Of a DNA stretch of 64,000 nucleotides, positions 15,681 through 25,367 are shown in pieces. Position numbers and translations under genes: made by a program. The DNA is from CAZKBP01 sp964551015. Lineage in GTDB: Bacteria > Bacteroidota > Bacteroidia > Cytophagales > Microscillaceae. The DNA lies in contig CAZKBP010000006.1 of the NCBI GenBank assembly GCA_964551015.1, forward strand, positions 124,001 through 188,000, read 5' to 3'. Every line of letters starts with the position of its first letter. Positions within the stretch are counted from its first letter, which is position 1. The notes beneath the pieces are model-generated. The model was not told the origin of the DNA, searched no databases, and worked only from the letters and a program-made list of their open reading frames with translations.

Positions 15681-18038
15681 ATGACAAAATATTCCTGCTT
15701 ACCGCTTTATCTTGCCATATTATCCATCTTTTCTGTTGCTCCTGCCCAAGCACAGGAGGCAGGCTTTATTCAAAATCTTTTAGGCCACCGCTACGAAGTC
15801 CACGAGGTGGCTTTTAGCCCTGATGGGAAATACCTCGTCAGTGCCGGAGGTATCAAAGACCGCCCTGGAGAAGTGTTGCTCTGGGAAGTAGCCACGGGAC
15901 GCAAAGTATTTAGCTTCCAAGGGCATCCTGATGTGGTAAAAGCCGCTTGTTTTAGCCCTGACGGGAAATACCTGTTTACGGCGGGTGGCTACGATCGGCA
16001 ACAAAATATCATGATGTGGGATGTACAAACAGGCCAGAGAAGGGCTACCCTCTCGGGGCACGAAGCTGTACATTCTATGAAAATGAGCGCAGATGGCAAC
16101 TACCTCGTAACGGGTGGTCTGGATAAACAAGTGAAAATCTGGGATATGCGTACCATGCACGTAGCCAAAACCCTATCAGGTCACAGTGAATTTGTATTAG
16201 AAGTTGCCATCAGCCCTGACGGAAAATACGTAGCCAGTGCTGCTGGCAACTACCAAGCCCGCAAAGGCGAACTCAAAGTGTGGAATCGGACTACGGGAGA
16301 ACTGATCTACAATCTGGGCTTGTTTGGGGAAGGCCACAAAAATGCCGTGGCTTCGGTAGATTTTAGCCCTGACAGCCGCTACTTGGCCAGTGGCTCCGAA
16401 GATGGTACGCTCACGGTGTGGGATTTGAGTACGGGCAAAGCCTGGAAAGACCTAACCGAACCCTACACCCAGATTAGTCGGGTGCGTTTTAGCCCAGATG
16501 GAAATTTCTTGGCAGCGGCCAGTCGCAGCAAGACCATCAAGCTTTGGGGCATTACGCCTGTGCAAAAGCTTTTTACCTATCGTGGTCATTTCAAAGGGGT
16601 TAACGCAATTGCTTTTGATGCCAAAGGAAAATATCTAGCCAGCGGAGGGATGGATCGTGCCGTCAAGCTGTGGCGTGCCATTCCCTACCAAAGCTTAATT
16701 GAGCGAGAAGTACAGGCCAAAATCAAAACTTGGCAACAAAAAGGCAAGTACGAAAAAAGCAGTGCTTACCAAGCCCGAGTCAACCCCACCACGCTCCGCC
16801 AGCAAGTACAAAAATATACGGACGAAGTGATCCAAAACCTAGCCTCCGAACGCGTGGAGTGGCGCGTGCAAAAGAGCGAATACGATGCGGATAACGAAAC
16901 GTTTAAGCTCTATTTTAATGATCTAAGCCCTATTTATGTGCGGGTTCCGGCCAACGAGGCACCTACCTTTGATCGTAATTTAGCAGATTTACATTTTGTC
17001 AATCCTCGTTTTACCCTAGGGCCAGACGACCAGTTTGTGGCCATGCACGTAGAAGTCAATCATCCTTCGCTCAAAAAAATATACAAATACGACAGCCAAC
17101 AGGCCATTGCCTTCAATGCCAATCAACTCAACCTAAACCTTGACCCCGTAGAGGTCGATGTGCCCGTTTTTACCCAGAATGATAACAGAAATAACTCCCC
17201 TTCCAACTCCAATAATTCTAATCGTAATTATGGCATCTCGGAGGTAGATTATCAACTGCCGCGCACGCGGATGGACAACCCCGACGCGGTCGCCGTGGTG
17301 ATTGGCAATCGAGATTATGACAAAACCAAGGATGTGGAATTTGCCGTGAGTGATGCCCGCAGTGTGCGTAATTATTTAATAGATGTCATGGGCTTTAAAG
17401 CGGGTAATATTATTTATTTGGAAAATGCTTCTTATACGGATTTTAAGCTGGTATTTGGCAGCAAAGAAAACCCTCGCGGGAAGCTCTACAATACGGTCAA
17501 ACCTGGCCAAAGTGATGTTTTTGTCTTCTATTCAGGACATGGAGCACCAGGCCTGAAAGACCAAAAGGCTTACTTTGTCCCCACAGAATGCGATCCACAG
17601 TATGTAGAATTGACGGGCTTTTCGGCGGATGTATTTTATAACAATCTGGCAAAATTACCTTCTCGCTCTACGGTGGTGGTGTTGGATGCTTGTTTTTCAG
17701 GGGAAGATATTTATGATAACATTTCTCCAATCGTGATCAAATCCAAGGGAGCTTTGGGCTTGAAAGATGGTGCGCTGTTGGCGTCTTCTCAAGCCGATCA
17801 AGTCTCAACTTGGTATCCCGAAAAACGCCACGGTATGTTTACCTACTTTTTCTTAAAGGCCATTCATAATAAAAATGCAGACATTAACCAAGATGATCGC
17901 CTGACCTTGGAGGAAATTCATACTTATATCGCCGACCAATCCGAAGGGATTCCTTACTACGCGCGTCGTATTCACGGTATTGAGCAAAATCCCGTGATCA
18001 AAGGGCAGAATCCACAGCATGTATTGGTGGAGTATTAA
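15681..18038 (+). CDS. Secreted WD40-caspase fusion (peptidase C14)
   Basis: The 785-residue protein starts with a signal peptide (MTKYSCLPLYLAILSIFSVA, cleavage near AQAQ). Residues about 35-335 form a seven-bladed WD40 propeller with repeated VAFSPDGKYLVSAGG and KLWR-type strands. A helical linker (about 335-400), a beta-rich segment and an Asn/Ser-rich spacer (near 505-520) come next. The C-terminal caspase-like domain begins with DAVAVVIGNRDYDKTKDVEF and has a complete dyad: His620 in FYSGHGAPG and Cys671 in VLDACFSGED. Export places the protease outside the cytoplasm, unlike typical metacaspases. Substrate and activator are unknown; the propeller is a likely binding platform. The gene for a secreted transglutaminase-like protein follows after 116 bases. 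Confidence 0.92.
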   Translation: MTKYSCLPLYLAILSIFSVAPAQAQEAGFIQNLLGHRYEVHEVAFSPDGKYLVSAGGIKDRPGEVLLWEVATGRKVFSFQGHPDVVKAACFSPDGKYLFTAGGYDRQQNIMMWDVQTGQRRATLSGHEAVHSMKMSADGNYLVTGGLDKQVKIWDMRTMHVAKTLSGHSEFVLEVAISPDGKYVASAAGNYQARKGELKVWNRTTGELIYNLGLFGEGHKNAVASVDFSPDSRYLASGSEDGTLTVWDLSTGKAWKDLTEPYTQISRVRFSPDGNFLAAASRSKTIKLWGITPVQKLFTYRGHFKGVNAIAFDAKGKYLASGGMDRAVKLWRAIPYQSLIEREVQAKIKTWQQKGKYEKSSAYQARVNPTTLRQQVQKYTDEVIQNLASERVEWRVQKSEYDADNETFKLYFNDLSPIYVRVPANEAPTFDRNLADLHFVNPRFTLGPDDQFVAMHVEVNHPSLKKIYKYDSQQAIAFNANQLNLNLDPVEVDVPVFTQNDNRNNSPSNSNNSNRNYGISEVDYQLPRTRMDNPDAVAVVIGNRDYDKTKDVEFAVSDARSVRNYLIDVMGFKAGNIIYLENASYTDFKLVFGSKENPRGKLYNTVKPGQSDVFVFYSGHGAPGLKDQKAYFVPTECDPQYVELTGFSADVFYNNLAKLPSRSTVVVLDACFSGEDIYDNISPIVIKSKGALGLKDGALLASSQADQVSTWYPEKRHGMFTYFFLKAIHNKNADINQDDRLTLEEIHTYIADQSEGIPYYARRIHGIEQNPVIKGQNPQHVLVEY

Positions 18039-18154
18039 ATGGCTGACCCAAAGAAACGCCTCGACTATTTGCTCTGCATTGAAAAGTGTATCTAATGAAA
18101 AAAGTTGCTGTGGGCGGTCAACCGCCGTCCGTGGACTAAATCATCACCCTGACC

Positions 18155-19660
18155 ATGAAAAACTATTTAATTTTTATTTTAAGCTTACTTTTGATCTCTG
18201 GATTGGCCGCTCAGGAAAAACCCTTTGAAGAGCAACAAGCTGAATTCGAAGAAATGTTTCAAAAACATAGCAAAAGCTTCCAGGAGAGAAACCAACAGAA
18301 TGCATCTGCTTATCGGGCTTTTAAACAAAAGTTAGATCAAGCCTTTGGCAATTACTTAGCAAAAAACTGGGCCAGTGTCAATCCCTCGGCTACTCCTCAA
18401 AGGGATCAACAACCTAAACCCCTCAGCACCCCACAAGCACAAAAACAACCTCGCAATCCGGTGAGCATTCCGACCGTTCCTCAAGACAAACCCCAACTGC
18501 CCCAGCCACGACTCCCTGAGACTCCCGAAGTCCTGCGCGTACCTGTACCCGTGAGTACCAATCCGAACGTGCAAACTTTTTCTCTGGAGTTTTTACGAAA
18601 TCAATTCCGTTTTCCCAGCGTAGATAATTTTAGCGCGCCCGTACCCGTGCCTCTCAATCACCGAGTGATTGCCCAATACTGGCAAACCATTAGCCAAAAA
18701 AATTACCTTCCCTTGTTGCAAGATTTGCTCAAGAAAAGAGAAGATTTGCAACTAAATGATTGGGCTTATTATCAATTAATCCGTTCCTTGGCCGATCAAT
18801 ATAGCCGAGGTAATAGCAATGAATCTGTGTTGTTTACTTGGTTTATGATGCTCCAGTCAGGCTACCGCGTCAAAGTAGGTTATGCACCTAATCAGGTTTA
18901 TTTGCTCCTACCTTCAGAATCGATTATTTACAAAAATACTTACTACAAGCTACGAGGAGGCTATTACTACGTGATGGATGCCCCTCGTACCCAGCTGACT
19001 TTACAGATTTATGAAAAAGATTATCCCTCGGCTACCCAACCTGTGAAGCTAGATGTGGATAAGCATTTCAATACAGTACCTCAGAAGGCATTTAGAGAGC
19101 TAAACTTCAAGCATCAGGGTCAAGATTATAATTTAGTCATTGCTTATGATGCGGCTTTGATTGATCTTTATGAAAATTATCCTTTGACCGATTTGGAGAT
19201 TTTCTTTGACGCCAGGCCGGCTTCACTCACGGCCAAGTCTTTGAAGCAAGAAATTAGCCCTTATCTGCAAGGAAAGTCAGATTTGCAAGCAGTTAACTTT
19301 CTTCTGGCCTTGGTGCAGCACGGCTTGGCATATCAAACAGATCAAGAGCAGTTTGGCCGAGAGAAGACTCTGTTCATTGAAGAAACCCTTCACTACCCTT
19401 ACGCAGATTGCGAAGATCGCTCCGTTCTGTTTGCTTATTTGGTCAAAGAATTATTAGGTTTGAAAGTCATCGCACTAGATTATCCTGGGCATATTACCAC
19501 GGGCGTACGCTTCCGAGACGATTATCCGGGGGATCATTGTATTTATAAAGGTGAAAAATATTTGATCTGCGACCCTACGTACATCGGGGCATCCGCAGGA
19601 GAAGCCATGTCCACTTATCGATCTCAAAGTCCCAAAGCGATTGATATTCACGGTCATTAA
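18155..19660 (+). CDS. Secreted protein with C-terminal transglutaminase-like domain
   Basis: The 501-residue protein begins with a signal peptide (MKNYLIFILSLLLISGLAAQ). A charged, glutamine-rich helical region (about 25-75) and a proline-rich linker (about 80-130) follow. A middle domain of unknown fold leads to a C-terminal segment with the order of a transglutaminase-like cysteine protease triad: Cys419 in YADCEDRS, His446 in DYPGHITTGV and Asp473 in LICDPTYIG. Such domains in bacteria act as proteases or amidases as often as cross-linkers. It is on the same strand as the WD40-caspase gene, 116 bases downstream, so the two may be co-expressed exported cysteine hydrolases. Its stop lies 7 bases from the stop of the convergent neighbour. 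Confidence 0.8.
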   Translation: MKNYLIFILSLLLISGLAAQEKPFEEQQAEFEEMFQKHSKSFQERNQQNASAYRAFKQKLDQAFGNYLAKNWASVNPSATPQRDQQPKPLSTPQAQKQPRNPVSIPTVPQDKPQLPQPRLPETPEVLRVPVPVSTNPNVQTFSLEFLRNQFRFPSVDNFSAPVPVPLNHRVIAQYWQTISQKNYLPLLQDLLKKREDLQLNDWAYYQLIRSLADQYSRGNSNESVLFTWFMMLQSGYRVKVGYAPNQVYLLLPSESIIYKNTYYKLRGGYYYVMDAPRTQLTLQIYEKDYPSATQPVKLDVDKHFNTVPQKAFRELNFKHQGQDYNLVIAYDAALIDLYENYPLTDLEIFFDARPASLTAKSLKQEISPYLQGKSDLQAVNFLLALVQHGLAYQTDQEQFGREKTLFIEETLHYPYADCEDRSVLFAYLVKELLGLKVIALDYPGHITTGVRFRDDYPGDHCIYKGEKYLICDPTYIGASAGEAMSTYRSQSPKAIDIHGH

Positions 19661-19667
19661 ATGGTAA

Positions 19668-20483
19668 TCACTGTAAATAATAAGCAAGACGAGGATCATC
19701 AAAATGATAATAAAATCGTGGCTGAGGTGGCGGTGCAAACAAATCTAATTGGGTTCCTAAATTGGTTTGATCGGGTCTGAATTCAATACGCATCAGAGCT
19801 TGCAGGCTCACCTGTTGGCAATTGACTAGATAGGGATAAAAGGGATTGGTCAGTGGCTCGGAAGGCTCCAAGATTTTTTGAAGATACACAAAATCTCCAC
19901 GAGATTCTTTTTCTTCGGCGTAAGCGAGCAAATCTAGATAAATCTCTTTTCGTTCTTCGGGTGGCAAGGGCAAAAAGGAAAGCGAAGCCAAGAGCAACTG
20001 ATTATCGCTGTGTTTTGCCTCTATATTATGGTAAATATTTTTGATTAATAAATCCTTCAAAGAAAATCCAAGAGCTTCATTCTTGAAATCCACGCGAGGG
20101 TTCATGTAAAAACAAATCAGCCGAGCACTAAATTGACGTGTAGCCGAAGCCTTGCTGCTGCTCAGATGGATAAGCTTACGAAACCATTCATCTTCATCTT
20201 GAGCGTAGTCGCTCAAAATTTTATGTAAAATGATAATGGGAGCATAGTCAAAAAGCAGGAGCCTACCCTCCTCCTCCGTCGCTAATTTTCCTGCAAAATA
20301 ATTGTAAATTGCTTTGACCTTTAAACGAAGGCTTTCGTCGTATAAATTAGAAAAGGCTGCGTGGAAAAGCAGAATCTTCTCCAATTGCTCCGAATATTGA
20401 TCTGCTCGATGATGGTCGAGGTATTCTTTCCAATTCACTAAGGTATTCAATAAAAAATCACGAACGACACTTCCTAAAATCAT
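19668..20483 (-). CDS. Hypothetical helical protein
   Basis: I start this at the ATG at 20483, giving 271 residues; the longer frame begins with TTG. The protein has no signal peptide or membrane segment. It is mostly amphipathic helix (LLLASLSFLPLPPEERKEI, DLLIKNIYHNIEAKHSD) and ends in an aromatic, proline-rich tail (FAPPPQPRFYYHFDDPRLAY). Helix spacing suggests an alpha-solenoid or HEAT-like fold, but I cannot assign a family. It is divergent from the deacylase gene with about 100 bases between starts. Confidence 0.7.
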   Translation of the reverse strand: MILGSVVRDFLLNTLVNWKEYLDHHRADQYSEQLEKILLFHAAFSNLYDESLRLKVKAIYNYFAGKLATEEEGRLLLFDYAPIIILHKILSDYAQDEDEWFRKLIHLSSSKASATRQFSARLICFYMNPRVDFKNEALGFSLKDLLIKNIYHNIEAKHSDNQLLLASLSFLPLPPEERKEIYLDLLAYAEEKESRGDFVYLQKILEPSEPLTNPFYPYLVNCQQVSLQALMRIEFRPDQTNLGTQLDLFAPPPQPRFYYHFDDPRLAYYLQ

Positions 20484-20567
20484 GCGCAAATATCTAATCT
20501 ACCAATAACCAAGTGGATAATCGCCGGGGAGTAAGCTTCGCTTACCATATATCAGCTAAAAAATTCC

Positions 20568-20584
20568 TAACTTTGTACAAAGTT
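20568..20584 (+). promoter_or_regulatory. -7 element overlapped by a perfect 16-bp palindrome next to the start codon
   Basis: TAACTTTG at 20568-20575 matches the Bacteroidota -7 consensus. The perfect palindrome AACTTTGTACAAAGTT (20569-20584) overlaps it and ends one base before the ATG at 20585. A start about 7 bases after the -7 element would give an almost leaderless mRNA, and a dimeric repressor on the palindrome would block it. No clear -33 element is seen. Confidence 0.45.
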
Positions 20585-21526
20585 ATGGATATAATTAAGA
20601 TTGATAACGAAAAAATTCCCAGAGGAAGTAATTCCATGCTCGAGTTAGGGGTTTCCCGCTTACCCTCAGGCACAAAGATTCACATGCCTGTGCACATATT
20701 CAGGAGTAAGTTCGAAGGGCCGATTATTATGCTTTCGGGTGGCTTGCACGGAGATGAAGTCAATGGGATCGAGACCGTTAGGAGAATGGTAGATAGCCCT
20801 CTATTTGACCGTTTGTTGAGAGGTTCGGTGATTGCCATGCCCATTATCAATGTGTATGGTTTTATTAATTTTTCCAGAGAAGTACCTGATGGCAAGGATG
20901 TGAACCGAAGCTTTCCTGGGCAGGAGAATGGTTCACTGGCGAGTTTGGTGGCCTACACGATGACCCATAAAATATTACCTCAAATTGACTTTGGGATTGA
21001 TTTTCACACGGGAGGAGCCAGCCGTACCAATTATCCACAGCTCCGTTATGCTCCCGAAGATCAAAAGGCAGAAGAAATCGCGAGGGCTTTTGCGGCTCCT
21101 TTTACCTTGCACTCACCTACTATTCAGGGCTCGCTGAGAGATCAAGCCGTGCGGATGGGCAAGAGTATTTTAGTTTATGAAGGAGGAGAATCCTTGCGTT
21201 TTGACGAACAAGCCATCGAGGAAGCAATCAAAGGAACCCAGCGTGTACTCAAGTATTATGGGATGATCAAAAATGCTCCCAAGGCGAGAGAAAGACGTGT
21301 TTTTACCCAAAGCCACTGGATCAGGGCGAATACTTCTGGCTTATTTCGGCTCATCAAAAGGTCAGGGCAATTTGTACAAAGGGGCGATTTTATCGGAATC
21401 ATTAGCGGGCCAGCCAATCGCTACGAAGAGCCAGTAGAAGCCGACGAGGATGGCTACATCATCGGGCACAACAACATCCCTGTGGTTCATAAAGGAGATG
21501 CCCTCTTTCATCTGGGTCAGGAGTAA
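20585..21526 (+). CDS. Succinylglutamate desuccinylase/aspartoacylase family zinc hydrolase
   Basis: The ATG at 20585 gives a 313-residue protein with the normal family N-terminus; an upstream GTG would add 24 residues of no evident function. Zinc ligands are H55 and E58 in GGLHGDEVNG and H141 in GIDFHTGGASR. The substrate-binding DVNRSFPG motif is at 105-112. A C-terminal beta domain (about 240-313) reads like a lipoyl-type flap (SGLFRLIKRSGQFVQRGDFI, VEADEDGYII), as in the AstE/AspA relatives often paired with RimK-type ligases. Those enzymes remove acyl groups from N-acyl amino acids. The substrate is unknown and no rimK gene adjoins it here. Confidence 0.9.
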   Translation: MDIIKIDNEKIPRGSNSMLELGVSRLPSGTKIHMPVHIFRSKFEGPIIMLSGGLHGDEVNGIETVRRMVDSPLFDRLLRGSVIAMPIINVYGFINFSREVPDGKDVNRSFPGQENGSLASLVAYTMTHKILPQIDFGIDFHTGGASRTNYPQLRYAPEDQKAEEIARAFAAPFTLHSPTIQGSLRDQAVRMGKSILVYEGGESLRFDEQAIEEAIKGTQRVLKYYGMIKNAPKARERRVFTQSHWIRANTSGLFRLIKRSGQFVQRGDFIGIISGPANRYEEPVEADEDGYIIGHNNIPVVHKGDALFHLGQE

Positions 21527-21695
21527 TTGGCTCGGAATGCGCATGAATTTTGTAATCAATTTTATAGAGACGGATTTACGTTAAACAAGAAAATCCACGG
21601 ATCAAAAAAATACATACGGGACTCATTGAACAAACTTTTTTAAAATTAGCCTAACCAATGAAGGGCTTGGCTTTTCATCAAGTCTCTTCTCCTTA

Positions 21696-22094
21696 ATGAA
21701 ACTACCTATGTCCCAAGAAAATAAACAAGAAGAAAGCCCCGAAAAACCAACTTCTTCTTTCAAATTAGAAGAGAATCAAAAAATTCAAATCCACGTAGAC
21801 GGAAGTGATTTTGAGGGATTTACTTTGAGAATTGCCGGCGTAGTCGCCATTGCCCTGGGTGTAATCTGGCTGACCGACCTCAATGAAGCGCTGGTGTTTT
21901 TGGTAGCCACCGTCTGCTGGCTGGCTTATTTTTTCTACAGAATGGCTCGCTTTAAAGAGGAAGCCTACCAACAGATTATAGACGACCTAGAAGCCAAAAA
22001 TGATAAACTCGCCAAGAGCAACAAACTTCTACAAAATGCGATCAAAGACTCCATGGGAATGCGGGTCAGCACCAAAGACAAGAACACGGACTAA
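21696..22094 (+). CDS. Small membrane protein with C-terminal coiled coil
   Basis: A 132-residue protein; an ATG four codons in is an equally likely start. The N-terminal 40 residues are charged and Glu/Lys-rich. Two adjacent hydrophobic segments follow (about 47-64, RIAGVVAIALGVIWL, and about 69-86, ALVFLVATVCWLAYFFY), then a helical, probably coiled-coil, tail (EEAYQQIIDDLEAKNDKL). I do not recognise the family. It faces the next TonB receptor gene and shares a strong terminator with it. Confidence 0.7.
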   Translation: MKLPMSQENKQEESPEKPTSSFKLEENQKIQIHVDGSDFEGFTLRIAGVVAIALGVIWLTDLNEALVFLVATVCWLAYFFYRMARFKEEAYQQIIDDLEAKNDKLAKSNKLLQNAIKDSMGMRVSTKDKNTD

Positions 22095-22162
22095 AAGAAC
22101 GACGAGGATTTTAGAGATCAAGTGTCTCGAGATCACGAAAAATCACACAATATCAAAAACAT

Positions 22163-22199
22163 AAAAAAGCCACCCAATTTGGGCGGCTTCCTTTTTTTT
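22163..22199. terminator. Bidirectional intrinsic terminator
   Basis: The inverted repeat AAGCCaCCCAA/TTGGGcGGCTT (about 22168-22189) has an A-run on its left and eight T residues on its right, so it can end both converging transcripts. Confidence 0.85.
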
Positions 22200-22213
22200 A
22201 TGAGGAGCAAAGC

Positions 22214-24982
22214 TTATTTTCTAAAAATATTAAAATCAAAGGTAGCTCCGGCGTACACAATCCTGCCAATGGGAGCCGAACCGTACACTTGTATCGCTTC
22301 TGCATCAAATAGGTTGGTTCCACCTATTTTAAAAGTTGTGTAGATACTAGGTACTTTATAAGTCACCTGAGCGTCTACTGTAGCGAAAGATTCAATGGTT
22401 CCTTCATCAAAAGGCATAAAGTATTCATACTCGGTTTGCCATCTCACGTTGGCACTGTAGGTGAAGTTTTTGAGAGGTTCGCCATTTACGCCGATGTTAA
22501 ACTTATGCTCAGGCGTGTTGAAGCCTAGAATAAAATCATCGGGTAGCTCTTCTATCCAAGCCCAGGTATAATTGGCGGTAATATTAAAAGGCTTAGCGAT
22601 AAAATACTCCATTCCGAGTTGGAAACCTTGGGTAGTTACCTCACGGTCTGCGTTGAGCCAAGCTTGTAGTAATCGGGTTCGGTCGCGTTGGTCGGCAAAG
22701 GTAGGATTATTAATTTCAGCGGGGTTAGGCGTGGTTCCGCTTTCTCGTCCAAAGAAACGTTGGGTACCAATAAAGTCTTCATAGTTGCTGCGATAGTAAC
22801 TAGCATCTACATAGAAGCCACTGAACAGAATGCCCTTGTAACCGATCTCCCAAGAATTCATCCGTTCCAAATCAAGTGGATTCACGAAGATAGGATCACC
22901 CCCCAGAGAAATACCCTCAAAGCCACCGCGTTCATTTTCTCCAATATTACCCAATAATAGAATAGGCCCTACGTCTAGGTAGATATATTGATCCACTTGG
23001 GTCGGAGCGCGGAACGCCTGGGCAAAGTTGGCTCGGAAGTTATGCTGGCGATTTGCTCCCAAGGTAAGTACCGCCGAGATACGTGGAGAAAAACGAGAGT
23101 CAAAGTTCTTAAAATTATCTAAACGCCCTGCTACTGATATTTTGAGACGATCCTCGATAAAAGCTTTGGAAATTTGTGCGTAAGCTCCCCACTCGTAGTT
23201 AGTGATTTCGTCTCGAATCTCATCACCGATGGGAGAAGCGTTAGAACCGTCAGAAAACAAAGTCCCCTCAGAAGTGAGATTGAAGGTACGATAAGAAGCA
23301 CCCACAATGACATTAGCAAAGTCAATAGGCAACTGGTATTGCCCACTGAAATCCCAGAAAAAGGAATTATTCTGAAAGCGAGGCGTAATCCCAGGCGTGG
23401 TGATGCCCAAGGCCAAGGAACGAGCCTCATCAAAGCGTTCCTCGCCTGGTTTGGGTTGCGTTACATCCGCCTGCTCTTGGGCAAAGGCATAAGCCTGCTC
23501 CTGCGTTTGCCCATTTGCTAAGGCACTATTGTAAGCTAAGGCGTAGGTAGTAGCATATGTGAAGAGGTAATTGGGGGCAATCCCAGCTCCATTGAGTGCA
23601 GCTAAGGCATTGTCTGCAAAAGGATTAGAACCGGCTGGACTTGCTTGGTAGGGGGCAGAAACATACATTTGGGTTCCCGTAAAGCTTAGGTCGTACGTAT
23701 CACCCGGAGCGTCCGAGTTGCGGTATACTCTCACAAACCAGTCATCACTTTTTACCTCAAACTTATGGAAATCAAACTCCAATTCTTCCCAAGCATAACG
23801 GTTGGAGCTTTGATAAATTCCTCCTCCTTTACCCAAGCGGTAGGAGTAACTCGCCTGAATCTTATCTGTGATCAGGAAGTGGATAGAAGGATTAATGCGC
23901 CAGTTCCGCGCCTTGTAGTCATCGCCTACCAGACCTTGCTCGGTAAAACCAGGCGTATACACCAAGTCAGGAGGAGCTACGATCCCTAAACCGTCAAAAA
24001 GTGGGGCAAGTCCGGCAAAAGTACCCGAGAGGCCGATTTCTCCGTGTCGATGAATGGCATCCCAGTTGCGCGGGCTTCCTTCGGGGTTATTACCCGGAGC
24101 AACGGCCTGGCTACGAGGCGCAAAATTAGATCCCACGAATTCGTCTGCTTCAAAGTAGCTTCCCGTAAACTTCAAAGCCAGGCGATTACCCAATTTTACC
24201 GCCACTCTGAGCTGTCCATCAATCAATTCACGATTACCTCCCCTCAGTGATACGGACAAACCTTCATATTTAAAAGGATCTTTGGAGTTGGTGAGAATCA
24301 CCCCATTAAAGGCGTTGGCTCCGTAGAGAGCGGAGTTAGCTCCGTAGATAATATCCACACTCTCAATATCAATTTCTGGAATCCCTCCGATATTACCTGC
24401 ATATAAGGATAAAGAGGGAGACATGTAGTCTGCATAATCTACTAACTGGATCAGTCGCTCAGATTTAGCCTGATTAAAGCCTCGAGTACTGACTACGCTA
24501 ATCAGGAGACTAGACTGATTGACATCAATGCCCTTGAACCGAGCGAGACTAGAAAAAATTTCCGAGGAAGCTTGTGTCTCTAACTGTTTGATCCCTACAG
24601 ACTCCACCGTTACAGGCGTTTCCATGATGCGTTCCTCCACGCGGGAGGCCGATACAATCACTTCGTCGGCCATCATGGTCGACTCTTCCATTTCGATACT
24701 AATCCCCGTCTGACCGGGAGATACTTCCAGCTTTTGTGTTTTGAAACCTACATAAGAAAAAATCAAAGTAGTGTTTCCCTTACTGAAATCAGGACTAAGG
24801 CTGAAATTCCCTTCCACATCCGTGGTCGTCCCTATGAAAGTACCCTCAATCGTAACACTAACACCTACTAAAACTTCTCCTTCGGTGTCCTTTATGGTTC
24901 CGGAGACCTGCTGCGTCTGTGCTGAGGCAGAGCCCACCCAAAAACACAGACATAATCCTAACATAGATAATAATCTCTTCAT
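22214..24982 (-). CDS. TonB-dependent receptor with carboxypeptidase-regulatory-like domain
   Basis: The 922-residue outer-membrane protein has a signal peptide (MKRLLSMLGLCLCFWVGSAS, cleavage near ASAQ), a beta-sandwich module (about 24-100, VSGTIKDTEGEVLVGVSVTI and TTLIFSYVGFKTQKLEV), a TonB-box-like segment (DEVIVSASRVEERIMETPVT), a plug (about 115-240) and a 22-strand-type barrel. The C-terminal strand ends in NIFRK. The plug style (MAETPVTVE-like, YGANSALYGANAFNGVI) resembles siderophore and vitamin receptors more than SusC. Nothing next to it indicates the ligand. A good promoter (TTG-N18-TATTTTTG) lies directly upstream. Confidence 0.93.
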   Translation of the reverse strand: MKRLLSMLGLCLCFWVGSASAQTQQVSGTIKDTEGEVLVGVSVTIEGTFIGTTTDVEGNFSLSPDFSKGNTTLIFSYVGFKTQKLEVSPGQTGISIEMEESTMMADEVIVSASRVEERIMETPVTVESVGIKQLETQASSEIFSSLARFKGIDVNQSSLLISVVSTRGFNQAKSERLIQLVDYADYMSPSLSLYAGNIGGIPEIDIESVDIIYGANSALYGANAFNGVILTNSKDPFKYEGLSVSLRGGNRELIDGQLRVAVKLGNRLALKFTGSYFEADEFVGSNFAPRSQAVAPGNNPEGSPRNWDAIHRHGEIGLSGTFAGLAPLFDGLGIVAPPDLVYTPGFTEQGLVGDDYKARNWRINPSIHFLITDKIQASYSYRLGKGGGIYQSSNRYAWEELEFDFHKFEVKSDDWFVRVYRNSDAPGDTYDLSFTGTQMYVSAPYQASPAGSNPFADNALAALNGAGIAPNYLFTYATTYALAYNSALANGQTQEQAYAFAQEQADVTQPKPGEERFDEARSLALGITTPGITPRFQNNSFFWDFSGQYQLPIDFANVIVGASYRTFNLTSEGTLFSDGSNASPIGDEIRDEITNYEWGAYAQISKAFIEDRLKISVAGRLDNFKNFDSRFSPRISAVLTLGANRQHNFRANFAQAFRAPTQVDQYIYLDVGPILLLGNIGENERGGFEGISLGGDPIFVNPLDLERMNSWEIGYKGILFSGFYVDASYYRSNYEDFIGTQRFFGRESGTTPNPAEINNPTFADQRDRTRLLQAWLNADREVTTQGFQLGMEYFIAKPFNITANYTWAWIEELPDDFILGFNTPEHKFNIGVNGEPLKNFTYSANVRWQTEYEYFMPFDEGTIESFATVDAQVTYKVPSIYTTFKIGGTNLFDAEAIQVYGSAPIGRIVYAGATFDFNIFRK

Positions 24983-25004
24983 ACACGAATCATTATATGG
25001 TGTT

Positions 25005-25033
25005 CAAAAATAATGTACATTTATAGTCTGCAA
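25005..25033 (-). promoter_or_regulatory. Promoter of the TonB receptor gene
   Basis: On the minus strand TTG (25033-25031), 18 bases, then TATTTTTG (25012-25005): both halves of the Bacteroidota vegetative promoter at acceptable spacing, 23 bases before the start codon. Confidence 0.65.
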
Positions 25034-25367
25034 TACTACTATTATTTTGTAGAAACACTCATATTTTGTTAAAATTTTTATCGATAATATAAACTTTGAA
25101 GTGTGGGTTATATTTCTTAATCAATCCTTTATAAAATTGCTTCCTTCCGCTGAGAAATCCAGACAAGTAATTGTTTATAAGTCTTTTATTTGTTTGCCTC
25201 CCGAGGATACTTTCAAATTTTTAATTCATTCCCCTTGAATATTATGACTAAGTAACTTGATATCAAACCTCAACAAAACGAAACCGCTAAAGCTCGAATT
25301 ACTTTGAATAAGAGCAGGGTGCTGGACTTGAAACCTGCAAGATTTTTAGACAGAATTAAATATTTAT

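Noticed and set aside
22214..24982. SusC-type receptor of a polysaccharide utilisation locus
   Set aside because: No SusD gene, glycoside hydrolase or sugar sensor lies nearby, and the plug motifs resemble siderophore or vitamin receptors.
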